A stretch of DNA of 64,000 bases, taken from an uncultured Pelagibacteraceae bacterium (lineage in GTDB: Bacteria; Pseudomonadota; Alphaproteobacteria; Pelagibacterales; Pelagibacteraceae). A program made the position numbers and the translations under genes. Of this stretch, positions 19,477 to 27,951 are shown piece after piece. The first letter of the stretch is position 1. Each line of letters opens with the position of its first letter. Location of the stretch: assembly GCA_902610755.1 (NCBI GenBank), contig CACLWW010000004.1, forward strand, positions 1-64,000, written 5' to 3'. Below the pieces are notes generated by a model. It was given only the letters and a program-made list of their open reading frames with translations, searched no databases and was not told the origin of the DNA.

Positions 19477-21260
19477 ATAAATTTAGAACACATACTTGTG
19501 GTGAACTCACAAAAAAATTTACTAAAAAAGATGTAATTTTATCTGGCTGGATAAATAAAAAAAGAGATCATGGAAATCTTCTTTTTATCGATCTTAGAGA
19601 TCATTATGGGATAACTCAATGTGTAATTGATAAAGAAAATAAATTTTTTAAAGAATTGGAAAAGCTTCAACTTGAAACAGTTATAAAAATAAATGGAAAA
19701 GTTATAGAAAGAACCAAAGAAACAATTAATAAAGATCTTTTAACAGGGGAGATCGAAGTTGCTATTGAAAAATTCGAAATTGTCGGAAAAACAAAAGAGT
19801 TACCTCTCCCTGTTTTTAGTGATCAAGAATATTCTGAGGAGATAAGACTTAAGTATAGATTTCTAGATTTAAGAAGAAAACAAATTCATAATAATATTAT
19901 ATTAAGATCAAAAGTAATTTCCTTTATTAGAAAAGAAATGGAAAAGATGGATTTTTTAGAGTTTCAAACTCCTATATTAACTTCATCAAGTCCTGAGGGT
20001 GCAAGAGATTTTCTTGTTCCAAGTAGATTAAATCCTGGAAAATTTTACGCTTTACCCCAAGCACCGCAACAATTTAAACAATTAATAATGATTTCTGGCT
20101 TCGATAAATATTTTCAAATTGCGCCATGCTTTAGAGACGAAGATGCGAGAGCAGATAGAAGTCCTGGTGAATTTTACCAACTAGATATAGAGATGTCATT
20201 TGTTGAGCAAGAAGATGTTTTTTCAGTAATTGAAAATCTGTTTCTAAAATTGTTTAAGGAATTTTCGAATAAAAAACTAGCAAGTGAAAAGTTTCCTAGA
20301 ATAAAATATTCCGAAGCAATTGAAAAATATGGAACAGATAAACCTGATCTTAGAAATCCGCTGATTATTTCGAATATTACAGAAATTTTTAGCAGAGATG
20401 ATGTTAAATTTGATATTTTTAAAAAAGAAGTTTCAAAAGGAAAAGTTGTAAAAGCAATCATTACAAAGAATACGAAAGATAAACCAAGAAGTTTTTTTGA
20501 TAATATTGATAATTGGGCCAAGAAAGAGGGTTCAGGCGGTTTGGCATATTTCACCTTTATTGAAGAAAATAACAAAGTTGTAGGCAAAGGTCCTGTCGGA
20601 AAGTTTTTTTCTTCAGAAGCTTGTGAAGAAATTTTAAAATTAACTAATTCCAAAATTGGTGACAGTATTTTTATGTCATGTGGACAAAAAAGAGATGTTG
20701 AAAAAATTCTTTCTTTAGCAAGAAATAAAATTGCTGAGGATTTGAAGTTAATATCTAATGATATATTTTCATTTTGTTGGATAATTGATTATCCTATGTA
20801 TGAACTAGATGAAAAGACAAAAAAAATTAAGTTTAGTCATAATCCTTTTTCAATGCCTCAAGGGATTATTAAAGATATTGATTTTTCCAAACCGTTAGAA
20901 ATGAAAGCATATCAATATGATATTGTTTGTAATGGAATAGAGTTATCTTCTGGCGCCATTAGAAATCATATTCCAGAATTAATGTATAAACTTTTTGAAA
21001 TAGCTGGCTACAAAAAAAAAGATGTGGATAATAAGTTTAGCGGAATGATAAACGCACTAAGTTATGGTGCACCTCCTCACGGTGGAATAGCCCCTGGGAT
21101 TGACAGAATAGTAATGCTACTTGCAAATGAGGCCAATATCAGGGAGGTTACAATGTTCCCAATGAACCAGAACGCTCAAGATTTAATGATGTCAGCACCC
21201 TCTGAAGTCAGCGAAGATCAATTAAAAGAACTTCAGCTTTCAATTACTAAAAAAAAGTAG
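19473..21260 (+). CDS. aspS: Aspartyl-tRNA synthetase
   Basis: This class II synthetase charges tRNA with aspartate. It has the OB-fold anticodon domain (GWINKKRDHGNLLFIDLRD), motif 1-2 residues in FRDEDARADRSPGEFYQLDIE, the GAD insertion (about residues 280-420), and motif 3 GGIAPGIDRIVMLL near the C-terminus. 595 residues is a bacterial-type length. In alphaproteobacteria such enzymes are often non-discriminating (Asp/Asn). The first codons overlap hda by 4 bases (ATGA). The stop abuts the stop of the convergent NrdJ-like gene; AAAAAAGTA/TACTTTTTT at the junction is a possible but weak two-way terminator. Confidence 0.96.
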   Translation: MNKFRTHTCGELTKKFTKKDVILSGWINKKRDHGNLLFIDLRDHYGITQCVIDKENKFFKELEKLQLETVIKINGKVIERTKETINKDLLTGEIEVAIEKFEIVGKTKELPLPVFSDQEYSEEIRLKYRFLDLRRKQIHNNIILRSKVISFIRKEMEKMDFLEFQTPILTSSSPEGARDFLVPSRLNPGKFYALPQAPQQFKQLIMISGFDKYFQIAPCFRDEDARADRSPGEFYQLDIEMSFVEQEDVFSVIENLFLKLFKEFSNKKLASEKFPRIKYSEAIEKYGTDKPDLRNPLIISNITEIFSRDDVKFDIFKKEVSKGKVVKAIITKNTKDKPRSFFDNIDNWAKKEGSGGLAYFTFIEENNKVVGKGPVGKFFSSEACEEILKLTNSKIGDSIFMSCGQKRDVEKILSLARNKIAEDLKLISNDIFSFCWIIDYPMYELDEKTKKIKFSHNPFSMPQGIIKDIDFSKPLEMKAYQYDIVCNGIELSSGAIRNHIPELMYKLFEIAGYKKKDVDNKFSGMINALSYGAPPHGGIAPGIDRIVMLLANEANIREVTMFPMNQNAQDLMMSAPSEVSEDQLKELQLSITKKK

Positions 21261-22091
21261 TTACTTTTTTCCTTTAAGATTTATTCTGATATCTGATAAG
21301 TCAATAAGTTTTCTTTTATAATCGTTTCTTACAAAACCCTTACTGGTGATATCTTTTACTATTTTGATTAATTCGTTATTTTCATCATTCATAGCGCCCA
21401 CATTTTTTTCATCCATCTTGTCTGATTTTCCAATTGATGGAGTGTGAGCAAGATCTTCTCTATTTAAGTATGAAATAGCAAGTTCTCTAAAAATATAATC
21501 TAAAATAGATGAGGCAGATAGAATTCTGTCATTGCCGTAAACTTTCCCCGATGGTTCAAATTTTGTATCTACATAAGCACTAACAAATTCATCTAATGGA
21601 ACGCCATATTGCAAACCTAAAGATATAGCTATTGCAAAATTGTTCATTAAAGCTTTCACTAGCTCACCTTCTTTACTTGTATCGATAAAAATTTCACCAA
21701 TCTTTCCGTCCTCATATTCACCTGTATGTAAATAAACCTTGTGATCTCCAATGGTAGCTTTTTGAATATAACCTTTTCTTCTGTCGGGCATACCAAATCT
21801 TTTATTAACTGTCTCATTCAGATTTTTTACAAAAGTATTATTTACATTTTTGTTGTCATCAATTTTATTTACTGTCTTGACTTGCTTATCTTTATTACTG
21901 AGATTATCTACAGATTTAAGATTTTTGTCTAAATTCTTAGTTTTACGGTTATCAATTTTCATGTCTAATATCTCAAATTTTCCATCTTCTTTTTTTTCAA
22001 GATTTTCTAATTCTTTTTCGTCTATTTTATCAAGGTAGTGACTGACCTTAAAAGTGCAGGTATAAAAGGTTTCAACGAGATATTTTGCCAT
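21261..22091 (-). CDS. Stand-alone NrdJ C-terminal (TSCPD)-like protein
   Basis: A 276-residue protein that resembles only the C-terminal part of vitamin-B12-dependent ribonucleotide reductase of alphaproteobacteria. The match is the stretch from [20 protein letters not shown] through [35 protein letters not shown] and [20 protein letters not shown]. The N-terminal segment ([20 protein letters not shown]) and a low-complexity Asn/Lys linker (residues about 55-95) are not from that enzyme. No catalytic cysteine set or nucleotide-binding barrel is present, so it cannot reduce ribonucleotides alone. Split NrdJa/NrdJb genes exist in other proteobacteria; here no NrdJa is in view. A role as a subunit or regulator is inference. 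The stop codon abuts aspS. Confidence 0.75.
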   Translation of the reverse strand: MAKYLVETFYTCTFKVSHYLDKIDEKELENLEKKEDGKFEILDMKIDNRKTKNLDKNLKSVDNLSNKDKQVKTVNKIDDNKNVNNTFVKNLNETVNKRFGMPDRRKGYIQKATIGDHKVYLHTGEYEDGKIGEIFIDTSKEGELVKALMNNFAIAISLGLQYGVPLDEFVSAYVDTKFEPSGKVYGNDRILSASSILDYIFRELAISYLNREDLAHTPSIGKSDKMDEKNVGAMNDENNELIKIVKDITSKGFVRNDYKRKLIDLSDIRINLKGKK

Positions 22092-22201
22092 AGTAATTTC
22101 CTTATTTGTTTTGAGTATTTAAGATTCTATTGTATATACAAAATTAATTTTTAGTCTAATTTATTTTTTACAATTTAAAATTGAAAAAAAAATAATTTTT
22201 T

Positions 22202-22558
22202 ATGTTGACTCTATTTAAACAAATTTTCACTTGGTGGAATCATCAAACTATAGGCACCAGACTTCACACCTTTTTTAAAGGAAAGTTTGTTGGTAAAGAT
22301 GAAAACGGTAACAAATACTATGAGAGTAAAAATGGAAGAAGATGGGTTATATATAATGGAGAAGTAGACTCAACAAAAATACCAAATGAATGGTTTTCTT
22401 GGATACATTTTACAAAAAATAAAATTGAAAAAGATCAAAATCAAAAAAAATTTTCTTGGCAAAAGTCTCACAAACCCAATCTTACCGGAACAGATAAAGC
22501 CTATCATCCTAAAAAAAGTGAAAATGAATATAAAAAATATAGATCTTGGAAAGAGTAA
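22202..22558 (+). CDS. NDUFA12-family NADH:ubiquinone oxidoreductase subunit
   Basis: This is an accessory subunit of respiratory complex I, related to mitochondrial NDUFA12 (B17.2), found in alphaproteobacteria. The family core is visible: TRLHTFFKGKFVGKDENGNKY, YESKNGRRWVIYNGEVDSTK and IPNEWFSWIHFTKN. The C-terminal WQKSHKPNLTGTDKAYHPKK is the usual Pro-rich tail. Length 118. It overlaps the start of DUF2155 by 35 bases. The 110-base gap upstream contains the palindrome TTGTATATACAA (22130-22141) but no clear promoter. Confidence 0.92.
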   Translation: MLTLFKQIFTWWNHQTIGTRLHTFFKGKFVGKDENGNKYYESKNGRRWVIYNGEVDSTKIPNEWFSWIHFTKNKIEKDQNQKKFSWQKSHKPNLTGTDKAYHPKKSENEYKKYRSWKE

Positions 22559-22925
22559 AATATCAATAATCTCAATTTTCTTTTATCTTTTGACAATAAT
22601 CATTGTTCAAGCCGATGATCAAGATTATTTTGGAAAAAAAATCGATATCAGAATTTTAGACAAACTTAGTTCAAAAAGTAAATTATTAAAATTAGATATT
22701 GGCGAAAATTTTTCGTATAAGAATTTGGAAATCAAAGTTTTAAAATGTAAAAACTCTAAGTTTGATGATAATCCAGAAATAACCACTTATCTTCAAGTTA
22801 AAGATAGTAAAAATTCTAATAATGATGAGGTTTTTGTTTTTAATGGATGGACTTTTTCATCTAGTCCGTCTATTCAAGTTTTTGATCATCCAGTCTATGA
22901 TTTGTGGATTTTAAAGTGTTACTAA
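22524..22925 (+). CDS. DUF2155-domain secreted protein
   Basis: The track begins this ORF at 22386 inside NDUFA12 in another frame; the real start is most likely ATG 22524 (MNIKNIDLGKSKISIISIFF), giving 133 residues with a signal peptide. The mature part has the DUF2155 pattern: IDIRILDKLSSKSKLLKLDIG, then FKNLEIKVLKC-like (YKNLEIKVLKCKNSKF), and the closing VFNGWTFSSSPSIQVFDHPVYDLW with a final Cys. The paired cysteines suggest a disulfide. DUF2155 follows NDUFA12 across alphaproteobacteria; its function is unknown. The stop overlaps the convergent accC by 4 bases; the aat gene often found next is absent. Confidence 0.82.
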   Translation: MNIKNIDLGKSKISIISIFFYLLTIIIVQADDQDYFGKKIDIRILDKLSSKSKLLKLDIGENFSYKNLEIKVLKCKNSKFDDNPEITTYLQVKDSKNSNNDEVFVFNGWTFSSSPSIQVFDHPVYDLWILKCY

Positions 22926-24259
22926 ACAATTTTCTCGTTGTCTAGCCAAGTAACATTAAATTTTGATTCAATAAATTTTTCGTGATTTAAAAGTTTTTTG
23001 TGTAACTTTATTGTTGTCGTAATTCCCTCTATAACAAACTCATCTAAAGATCTTAAAGTTCGCTGTATCGCCTCTGTTCTGTTTCTTCCATGGCAAATTA
23101 GCTTACATACCATACTATCATAATAAGGTGTTACTTTGAAACCTTGATAAATTGAGCTATCTACTCTTGTTCTAAACCCAGACGGTTGATGACACATTCC
23201 AATCAATCCTGGTGAAGGCTGAAAGTTTCTACTCGGGTCCTCCGCATTTATTCTACACTCAATAGCATGACCTCTAGGATTAATATCGGATTGTTCTAAG
23301 GCAGTATTTCCTGTAAATGCAATCCATATTTGTTCTTTAATGATATCAATTCCAGTAACCATCTCTGTAACAGGATGTTCAACTTGCACTCTTGTATTCA
23401 TTTCTAAAAAATAAAATTTTCCGTCTTCATAAATAAACTCTACTGTTCCAGCTCCCTCGTAACCAATTTTTGATACCATATTTACTGTCCTATCGAATAG
23501 ATCTTTACGAATTACATCAGTTAAGACAGGACTTGGAGTTTCTTCAATTAATTTTTGATGTCGTCTTTGAACAGAGCAATCTCTTTCATGTAAGTGAACT
23601 GTATGATTTTTTCCTGAAAGTACTTGAACTTCAATATGACGTGGATTTTGAAAAAATTTTTCAATATACACCTCGTCATTCGCAAAAAATTTTTTGGCTT
23701 CTGATTTAGCAGTCAAAAATAAGTTATCAAATTCTTTTTCAGACCTAACAATTTTCATTCCCTTTCCACCACCCCCACCAGCAGCTTTTATTAGGATAGG
23801 AAAACCGATTTCTTTGGCTAACTTTTTACCACTTTCTAAATCTGAAATACCACTTTCAGAACCCTCAATAACAGGTAAACCATATTTTTTCGCAATTTTT
23901 TTTGCTTCAATTTTATCACCCATCATTTTAATAAGTTTTGATGAAGGCCCAATAAATTTTATGTTGTTTTCTTCAAGCATACTAGCAAAATTAAAATTTT
24001 CTGACAAAAATCCATAACCTGGATGCACTGCTTCGGAATTAGTTATTTCTATTGCAGATAATATTGCTGGAATGTTTAAATAACTGTTTGCAGGTTGATG
24101 TGAGCCAACACAAACACTTTCATCAGCTAATTTAACATGCATACTTTCTTTATCTACATCTGAATGTATTGCAACTGTTTGTATTCCCCACTCTTTACAT
24201 GCTCTTATAATTCTAACAGCTATCTCACCTCTATTGGCTATTAAAATTTTTTTGAACAT
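22922..24259 (-). CDS. accC: Acetyl-CoA carboxylase, biotin carboxylase subunit
   Basis: AccC carboxylates biotin on AccB with bicarbonate and ATP, the first half of malonyl-CoA synthesis. The ATP-grasp protein is complete: KILIANRGEIAVRIIRACKE, the glycine loop KAAGGGGGKGMKIV, HIEVQVLSG, RDCSVQRRHQKLIEE and the catalytic FLEMNTRVQVEHPVTEMVTG. Length 445. It lies 4 bases after accB, in the usual aroQ-accB-accC order. It feeds FabD (4.4 kb), which uses malonyl-CoA. Confidence 0.97.
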   Translation of the reverse strand: MFKKILIANRGEIAVRIIRACKEWGIQTVAIHSDVDKESMHVKLADESVCVGSHQPANSYLNIPAILSAIEITNSEAVHPGYGFLSENFNFASMLEENNIKFIGPSSKLIKMMGDKIEAKKIAKKYGLPVIEGSESGISDLESGKKLAKEIGFPILIKAAGGGGGKGMKIVRSEKEFDNLFLTAKSEAKKFFANDEVYIEKFFQNPRHIEVQVLSGKNHTVHLHERDCSVQRRHQKLIEETPSPVLTDVIRKDLFDRTVNMVSKIGYEGAGTVEFIYEDGKFYFLEMNTRVQVEHPVTEMVTGIDIIKEQIWIAFTGNTALEQSDINPRGHAIECRINAEDPSRNFQPSPGLIGMCHQPSGFRTRVDSSIYQGFKVTPYYDSMVCKLICHGRNRTEAIQRTLRSLDEFVIEGITTTIKLHKKLLNHEKFIESKFNVTWLDNEKIV

Positions 24260-24263
24260 CTTT

Positions 24264-24680
24264 TTAATCGATTACTACGAGAGTCTGGCCATATTCAACA
24301 GGTTGACCATCTTCAACATTTACGCTCTTAACAACACCATCTTTAGGGGAAGGAACATGATTCATTGTTTTCATAGCTTCAACTATCATGACGGTATCAC
24401 CTTTTTTAATTTTTTTTCCAATTTCAACAAATTTTTTTGCTCCTGGTTCAGGCGCCAAATATGCTGTTCCTATAATTGGGGATTTTATTTCGGTTCCAGA
24501 TATAGTCTCTACCTTTTTATTATTTCTTTCTATTGTAATTTCTGGAGGTATATTTTGACTTACTTTAGCTTGTCTAGACACCTTTATCCTTGTCTCTTTC
24601 TCAGAATATTCAAGTTCAGTCAGTTTAAATTCTTCTAAGTTATCGACCAGTTCTTTAATTAATTTTTTATTTATTTTCAT
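24264..24680 (-). CDS. accB: Acetyl-CoA carboxylase, biotin carboxyl carrier protein
   Basis: AccB carries biotin between the biotin carboxylase and the carboxyltransferase. The C-terminal biotinyl domain has the attachment motif VEAMKTMNHVPSP, with the biotinylated lysine between two methionines, and the thumb-like segment IGTAYLAPEPGAKKFVEIG. The N-terminal half is helical and Lys/Glu-rich, then a short linker. At 138 residues it is slightly short but complete. It overlaps aroQ by 14 bases and is followed by accC. Confidence 0.96.
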   Translation of the reverse strand: MKINKKLIKELVDNLEEFKLTELEYSEKETRIKVSRQAKVSQNIPPEITIERNNKKVETISGTEIKSPIIGTAYLAPEPGAKKFVEIGKKIKKGDTVMIVEAMKTMNHVPSPKDGVVKSVNVEDGQPVEYGQTLVVID

Positions 24681-25116
24681 TTTTTAAAAGTTTATGCATT
24701 GCTATTATGGCTAAAATATATCCATCACTTCCAAGACCAAAAATCCCACCATTTACCACATCACTTATTAGTGATTTTTGTCTAAATTCCTCTCTTTTGT
24801 AAATATTTGATATATGTACCTCTATTTTCTTTTTTTTACATATTTCTAATGCGTCTCTGATAGCTACTGATGTATGGGTGAACGCCGCAGCATTTATGAT
24901 TACTCCATCAAATTTTTCATTTGCTGATTGTATTATAGATACAATTTCACCTTCGACATTCGATTGAATAAATTCAACTCTAAGATCAAGTTCTTTACAT
25001 TTTTCTTCACATTTCTTTTTTAACTCTTCATAAGATATTGAACCATATTGTGATTGTTCTCTTTGACCTAATAGATTAAGATTTGGACCATTTAGAAAAA
25101 GTATTTTTAAACTCAT
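24667..25116 (-). CDS. aroQ: 3-dehydroquinate dehydratase, type II
   Basis: AroQ dehydrates 3-dehydroquinate in the shikimate pathway. The type II motifs are clear: LFLNGPNLNLLGQREQSQYG with the catalytic Tyr in the lid region, QSNVEGEIVSIIQSA, the Asn/His pair in INAAAFTHTSVAIRDAL, and VHISNIYKREEFRQKSLISD. 149 residues is standard. It is first in aroQ-accB-accC, the order found in many alphaproteobacteria, and is divergent from thiS across 12 bases. Confidence 0.97.
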   Translation of the reverse strand: MSLKILFLNGPNLNLLGQREQSQYGSISYEELKKKCEEKCKELDLRVEFIQSNVEGEIVSIIQSANEKFDGVIINAAAFTHTSVAIRDALEICKKKKIEVHISNIYKREEFRQKSLISDVVNGGIFGLGSDGYILAIIAMHKLLKNENK

Positions 25117-25128
25117 AAGTTATACATA

Positions 25129-25347
25129 ATGAAAAAAAGCAAAAAAATCAAAATTATTTTGAATGGGAAGTCGAGATCTTTGCGAAATACAACATCGGTT
25201 TATGATTTAATGAGGTCTTTAAAATTATCGATAAACAAAGTCGCCATTGAATTGAATAAAGAAATAATAAATAAAAAAAAAATAAAAAATCTATATTTAA
25301 AAAATAAAGATAAGATTGAAATAGTTCATTTTATTGGAGGAGGGTAA
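25129..25347 (+). CDS. thiS: Thiamine biosynthesis sulfur carrier ThiS
   Basis: ThiS is a small ubiquitin-like protein that carries sulfur as a C-terminal thiocarboxylate for thiazole formation. The 72-residue ORF ends in the required Gly-Gly (VHFIGGG) and has the ThiS-like [20 protein letters not shown] and the core [15 protein letters not shown]. Its last base overlaps thiG's ATG region (GGGTAATG). A strongly basic segment near residues 45-62 reflects the local base bias. No TPP riboswitch fits in the 12-base gap before it. Confidence 0.93.
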   Translation: MKKSKKIKIILNGKSRSLRNTTSVYDLMRSLKLSINKVAIELNKEIINKKKIKNLYLKNKDKIEIVHFIGGG

Positions 25348-26117
25348 TGATGGATTTTTTAAAAATTGCTAATAAAAGATTTAAGTCTAGGTTAATTGTA
25401 GGCACTGGTAAATATAAAAGTTTTTCAGAATGTGCAAAAGCAATTAAATATTCAGGTGCTGAAATAGTTACTGTAGCAGTGAGAAGAGTAAATATAGTTG
25501 ATAAAAAGAAACCTTTATTAATGGACTATATCGATCCAAAAAAAATAACTTATCTTCCTAACACAGCTGGATGTTTTACCTCAGAAGATGCACTTAGAAC
25601 TTTGCGATTAGCAAGAGAAATAGGAGGCTGGAAACTAGTGAAACTTGAAGTTTTAGGAGATAAAAAAACTTTGTTTCCAGATATGATTGAGACTTTGAGA
25701 TCGACTGAAATTTTATCAAAAGAGGGATTTAAAGTAATGGTTTATTGTAGTGATGATCCACTGATGGCAAAACGTTTAGAAGATTCAGGTGCAGTTGCAA
25801 TTATGCCATTAGCAGCTCCAATCGGATCTGGCTTAGGTATTCAAAATTATACAAATATTAAAATAATAAGAAATCAAACTAAACTACCCGTTATAATTGA
25901 TGCAGGTATTGGACAAGCCTCAGATGCTGCAATCGCTATGGAATTAGGGTGTGATGGAGTTTTAATAAATACCGCAATTGCTAAAGCGATGAAGCCATTT
26001 GAAATGGCAGAAGCCATGAAGTTTGCAGTTATTGCTGGCAGGAAATCATTTATTTCTGGAAGAATTTCAAAAACTTTACTCGGATCTCCCTCAACAACGA
26101 ACAAAGGTATTATCTAG
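25347..26117 (+). CDS. thiG: Thiazole synthase ThiG
   Basis: ThiG condenses deoxyxylulose 5-phosphate, dehydroglycine and ThiS thiocarboxylate into the thiazole phosphate of thiamine. It is a TIM barrel with [24 protein letters not shown], the Schiff-base lysine in [29 protein letters not shown] and the phosphate loop [19 protein letters not shown]. Length 256. The start may be 25347 or the second Met at 25350. It ends inside the convergent RNase E/G gene (8-base overlap). No thiC, thiO or thiE is in the window. Confidence 0.96.
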   Translation: MMDFLKIANKRFKSRLIVGTGKYKSFSECAKAIKYSGAEIVTVAVRRVNIVDKKKPLLMDYIDPKKITYLPNTAGCFTSEDALRTLRLAREIGGWKLVKLEVLGDKKTLFPDMIETLRSTEILSKEGFKVMVYCSDDPLMAKRLEDSGAVAIMPLAAPIGSGLGIQNYTNIKIIRNQTKLPVIIDAGIGQASDAAIAMELGCDGVLINTAIAKAMKPFEMAEAMKFAVIAGRKSFISGRISKTLLGSPSTTNKGII

Positions 26118-27873
26118 GTCTTTTACTTTTATTTTTTCTATAAAACTTTTTCTTTTTAAAATTTTTCGATTTAAAATTTGACTTATTTTTAAGGTTTTTT
26201 TCAATTTTTTTTTCGATTGTTATTTTTTTAAGTTCAACAGTATTTTCAAGTTTCTCTAAAACTTTTTTGCTTTTGTTAAAAAATTCAATTTTATACTCAG
26301 GGACTAATAAGGATAAATCTCCAACAAAATTCATTTTAATTTTATTTTTCTTCTCGATGTAGAGTATATCTTCTTTAAAATTCTCATTGAGAAAATTTTT
26401 AATTTTTTCAGGTATGGTTATTTGAACTATTTTTGATTTATTTTTAACAGCATTAATCTCAACAGTTTTCATAACCTTCTGAGCAAAAGACTCGTTTGTA
26501 AGAGATATATTCCATTGAACACTACTCTCCCTTAATCTTTGACGGGACATTTCGAGTAACCCAAAGCTACTTATTCTTCCAATTTGAATTCTTGCCCTGT
26601 CTTTTCTGCACCTTTCCTTTAATCTCCTTTCAACTTGTCTACGATTACCAAAGCTCATCATATCAATAAAATCAATTATAATTAATCCAGAAAGATCTCT
26701 TATTTTTATTTGTCTTGCAATTTCCTCTGCTGCTTCAAGATTAGTATCTAGTGCTGTACTTTCAACATTTTTTTGTTTAATTGATCTTCCTGAGTTTACA
26801 TCAATCGACACTAAAGCCTCTGTCGGATTAATAACTAAATAACCACCCGAAGATAATTTAACTTGTGTGTCATAAATATCATTTAATTTATTCTCAATAT
26901 TTTCCTTTATGAATAAAGGAACTTTATCCCTATATTTTTTAATTTTTTTGACATGACTAGGCATTAAAATTTTCATAAAATTTTTTGCTTTTTGATATCC
27001 ATCATTACCATCTATAATTATATTTTGAGTTTCATCGTCGTAAATATCTCTTAAAGTTCTTTTTATTATGTCACTTTCCTGATGAATTAATTTTGGTGCA
27101 ATTGAATTCATTGCATTTTCTTTAATAGTTTCCCAAGACTTAATCAAACTTTGTAGGTCATAATTAATTTCATTTTTACTTTTATTTGATCCAGCAGTTC
27201 TTACTATTAATCCCATTTCTTTTGGAATAACTATTTCGTTAAGAATTGATCTTATTTTTTTTCTTTCACCAGAATTAAAAATTTTTCTTGAAATTCCTCC
27301 ACCTTTTGGAGTGTTTGGCATTAAGACTATATACTTTCCTGCAATAGATATAAAAGTTGAAAGAGCTGCACCTTTTAAACCTCTCTCGTCCTTTAATACC
27401 TGAACTAATATAACTTGATTTGGTTTTATAACTTCTTGAATTTTGTATCTCTTGGAAGGAGCTCTGCTTTGCTTAATGTTTCCATCATTTTGATTTTCTA
27501 TTTCTGGTTTTTTTTCAACGGCATCATTATCATTTTTTTCATTATCTATTTCCTCTTCCTCACTTTTTTTAGCCAATTCCTCTCTTACTTTTTTTTCCTC
27601 TTCCTTTATTTTTTCTAAATCGCTTGTTGGTATTTGGTAATAATCTGATTGAATATCATTAAAAGATAAAAAGCCATGCCTTTCCCTTCCAAAATCGATA
27701 AATGCAGCCTGGAGAGATGGTTCGATCCTACTTACTTTTCCTAAATAAATATTGTTTTTAATGAGAGTATTTTTTATACCTTCATATTCATAGTCTTCAA
27801 TATTTCCGTTTTCTTTAAGAACAACGCGTGTTTCATCTGGATGCGAAGCATCGATGTATAAATTCTTTTCCAT
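26110..27873 (-). CDS. rne: Ribonuclease E/G, zinc-link cysteines absent
   Basis: An endoribonuclease of the RNase E/G family, which starts mRNA decay and trims rRNA. I choose the start at 27873 ([18 protein letters not shown]), dropping 20 residues of the track ORF. It has the S1 domain ([20 protein letters not shown]) interrupted by an acidic low-complexity insert ([18 protein letters not shown]) near residues 70-120, then the DNase-I-like catalytic domain with Asp in [10 protein letters not shown] and [20 protein letters not shown]. After [13 protein letters not shown], where the CPxC zinc-link should follow, the sequence is [14 protein letters not shown] with no cysteine. The C-terminus is short and Lys-rich, with no long scaffold. 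RNase G is an alternative name. Confidence 0.93.
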   Translation of the reverse strand: MEKNLYIDASHPDETRVVLKENGNIEDYEYEGIKNTLIKNNIYLGKVSRIEPSLQAAFIDFGRERHGFLSFNDIQSDYYQIPTSDLEKIKEEEKKVREELAKKSEEEEIDNEKNDNDAVEKKPEIENQNDGNIKQSRAPSKRYKIQEVIKPNQVILVQVLKDERGLKGAALSTFISIAGKYIVLMPNTPKGGGISRKIFNSGERKKIRSILNEIVIPKEMGLIVRTAGSNKSKNEINYDLQSLIKSWETIKENAMNSIAPKLIHQESDIIKRTLRDIYDDETQNIIIDGNDGYQKAKNFMKILMPSHVKKIKKYRDKVPLFIKENIENKLNDIYDTQVKLSSGGYLVINPTEALVSIDVNSGRSIKQKNVESTALDTNLEAAEEIARQIKIRDLSGLIIIDFIDMMSFGNRRQVERRLKERCRKDRARIQIGRISSFGLLEMSRQRLRESSVQWNISLTNESFAQKVMKTVEINAVKNKSKIVQITIPEKIKNFLNENFKEDILYIEKKNKIKMNFVGDLSLLVPEYKIEFFNKSKKVLEKLENTVELKKITIEKKIEKNLKNKSNFKSKNFKKKKFYRKNKSKRPR

Positions 27874-27951
27874 AATTTTAGTGTTAAACTTTTCATTTTT
27901 TAAATTCTGATGCCTTAACTTTAACAAATTCATGAATTAAATGAAACTAAA

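Noticed and set aside
22386-22523. 46-residue N-terminal part of the track's DUF2155 ORF
   Set aside because: It overlaps NDUFA12 in another frame and lacks a signal peptide; the ATG at 22524 gives a proper signal sequence.
25117-25128. TPP riboswitch expected before thiS
   Set aside because: Only 12 bases separate aroQ and thiS, too short for a riboswitch.
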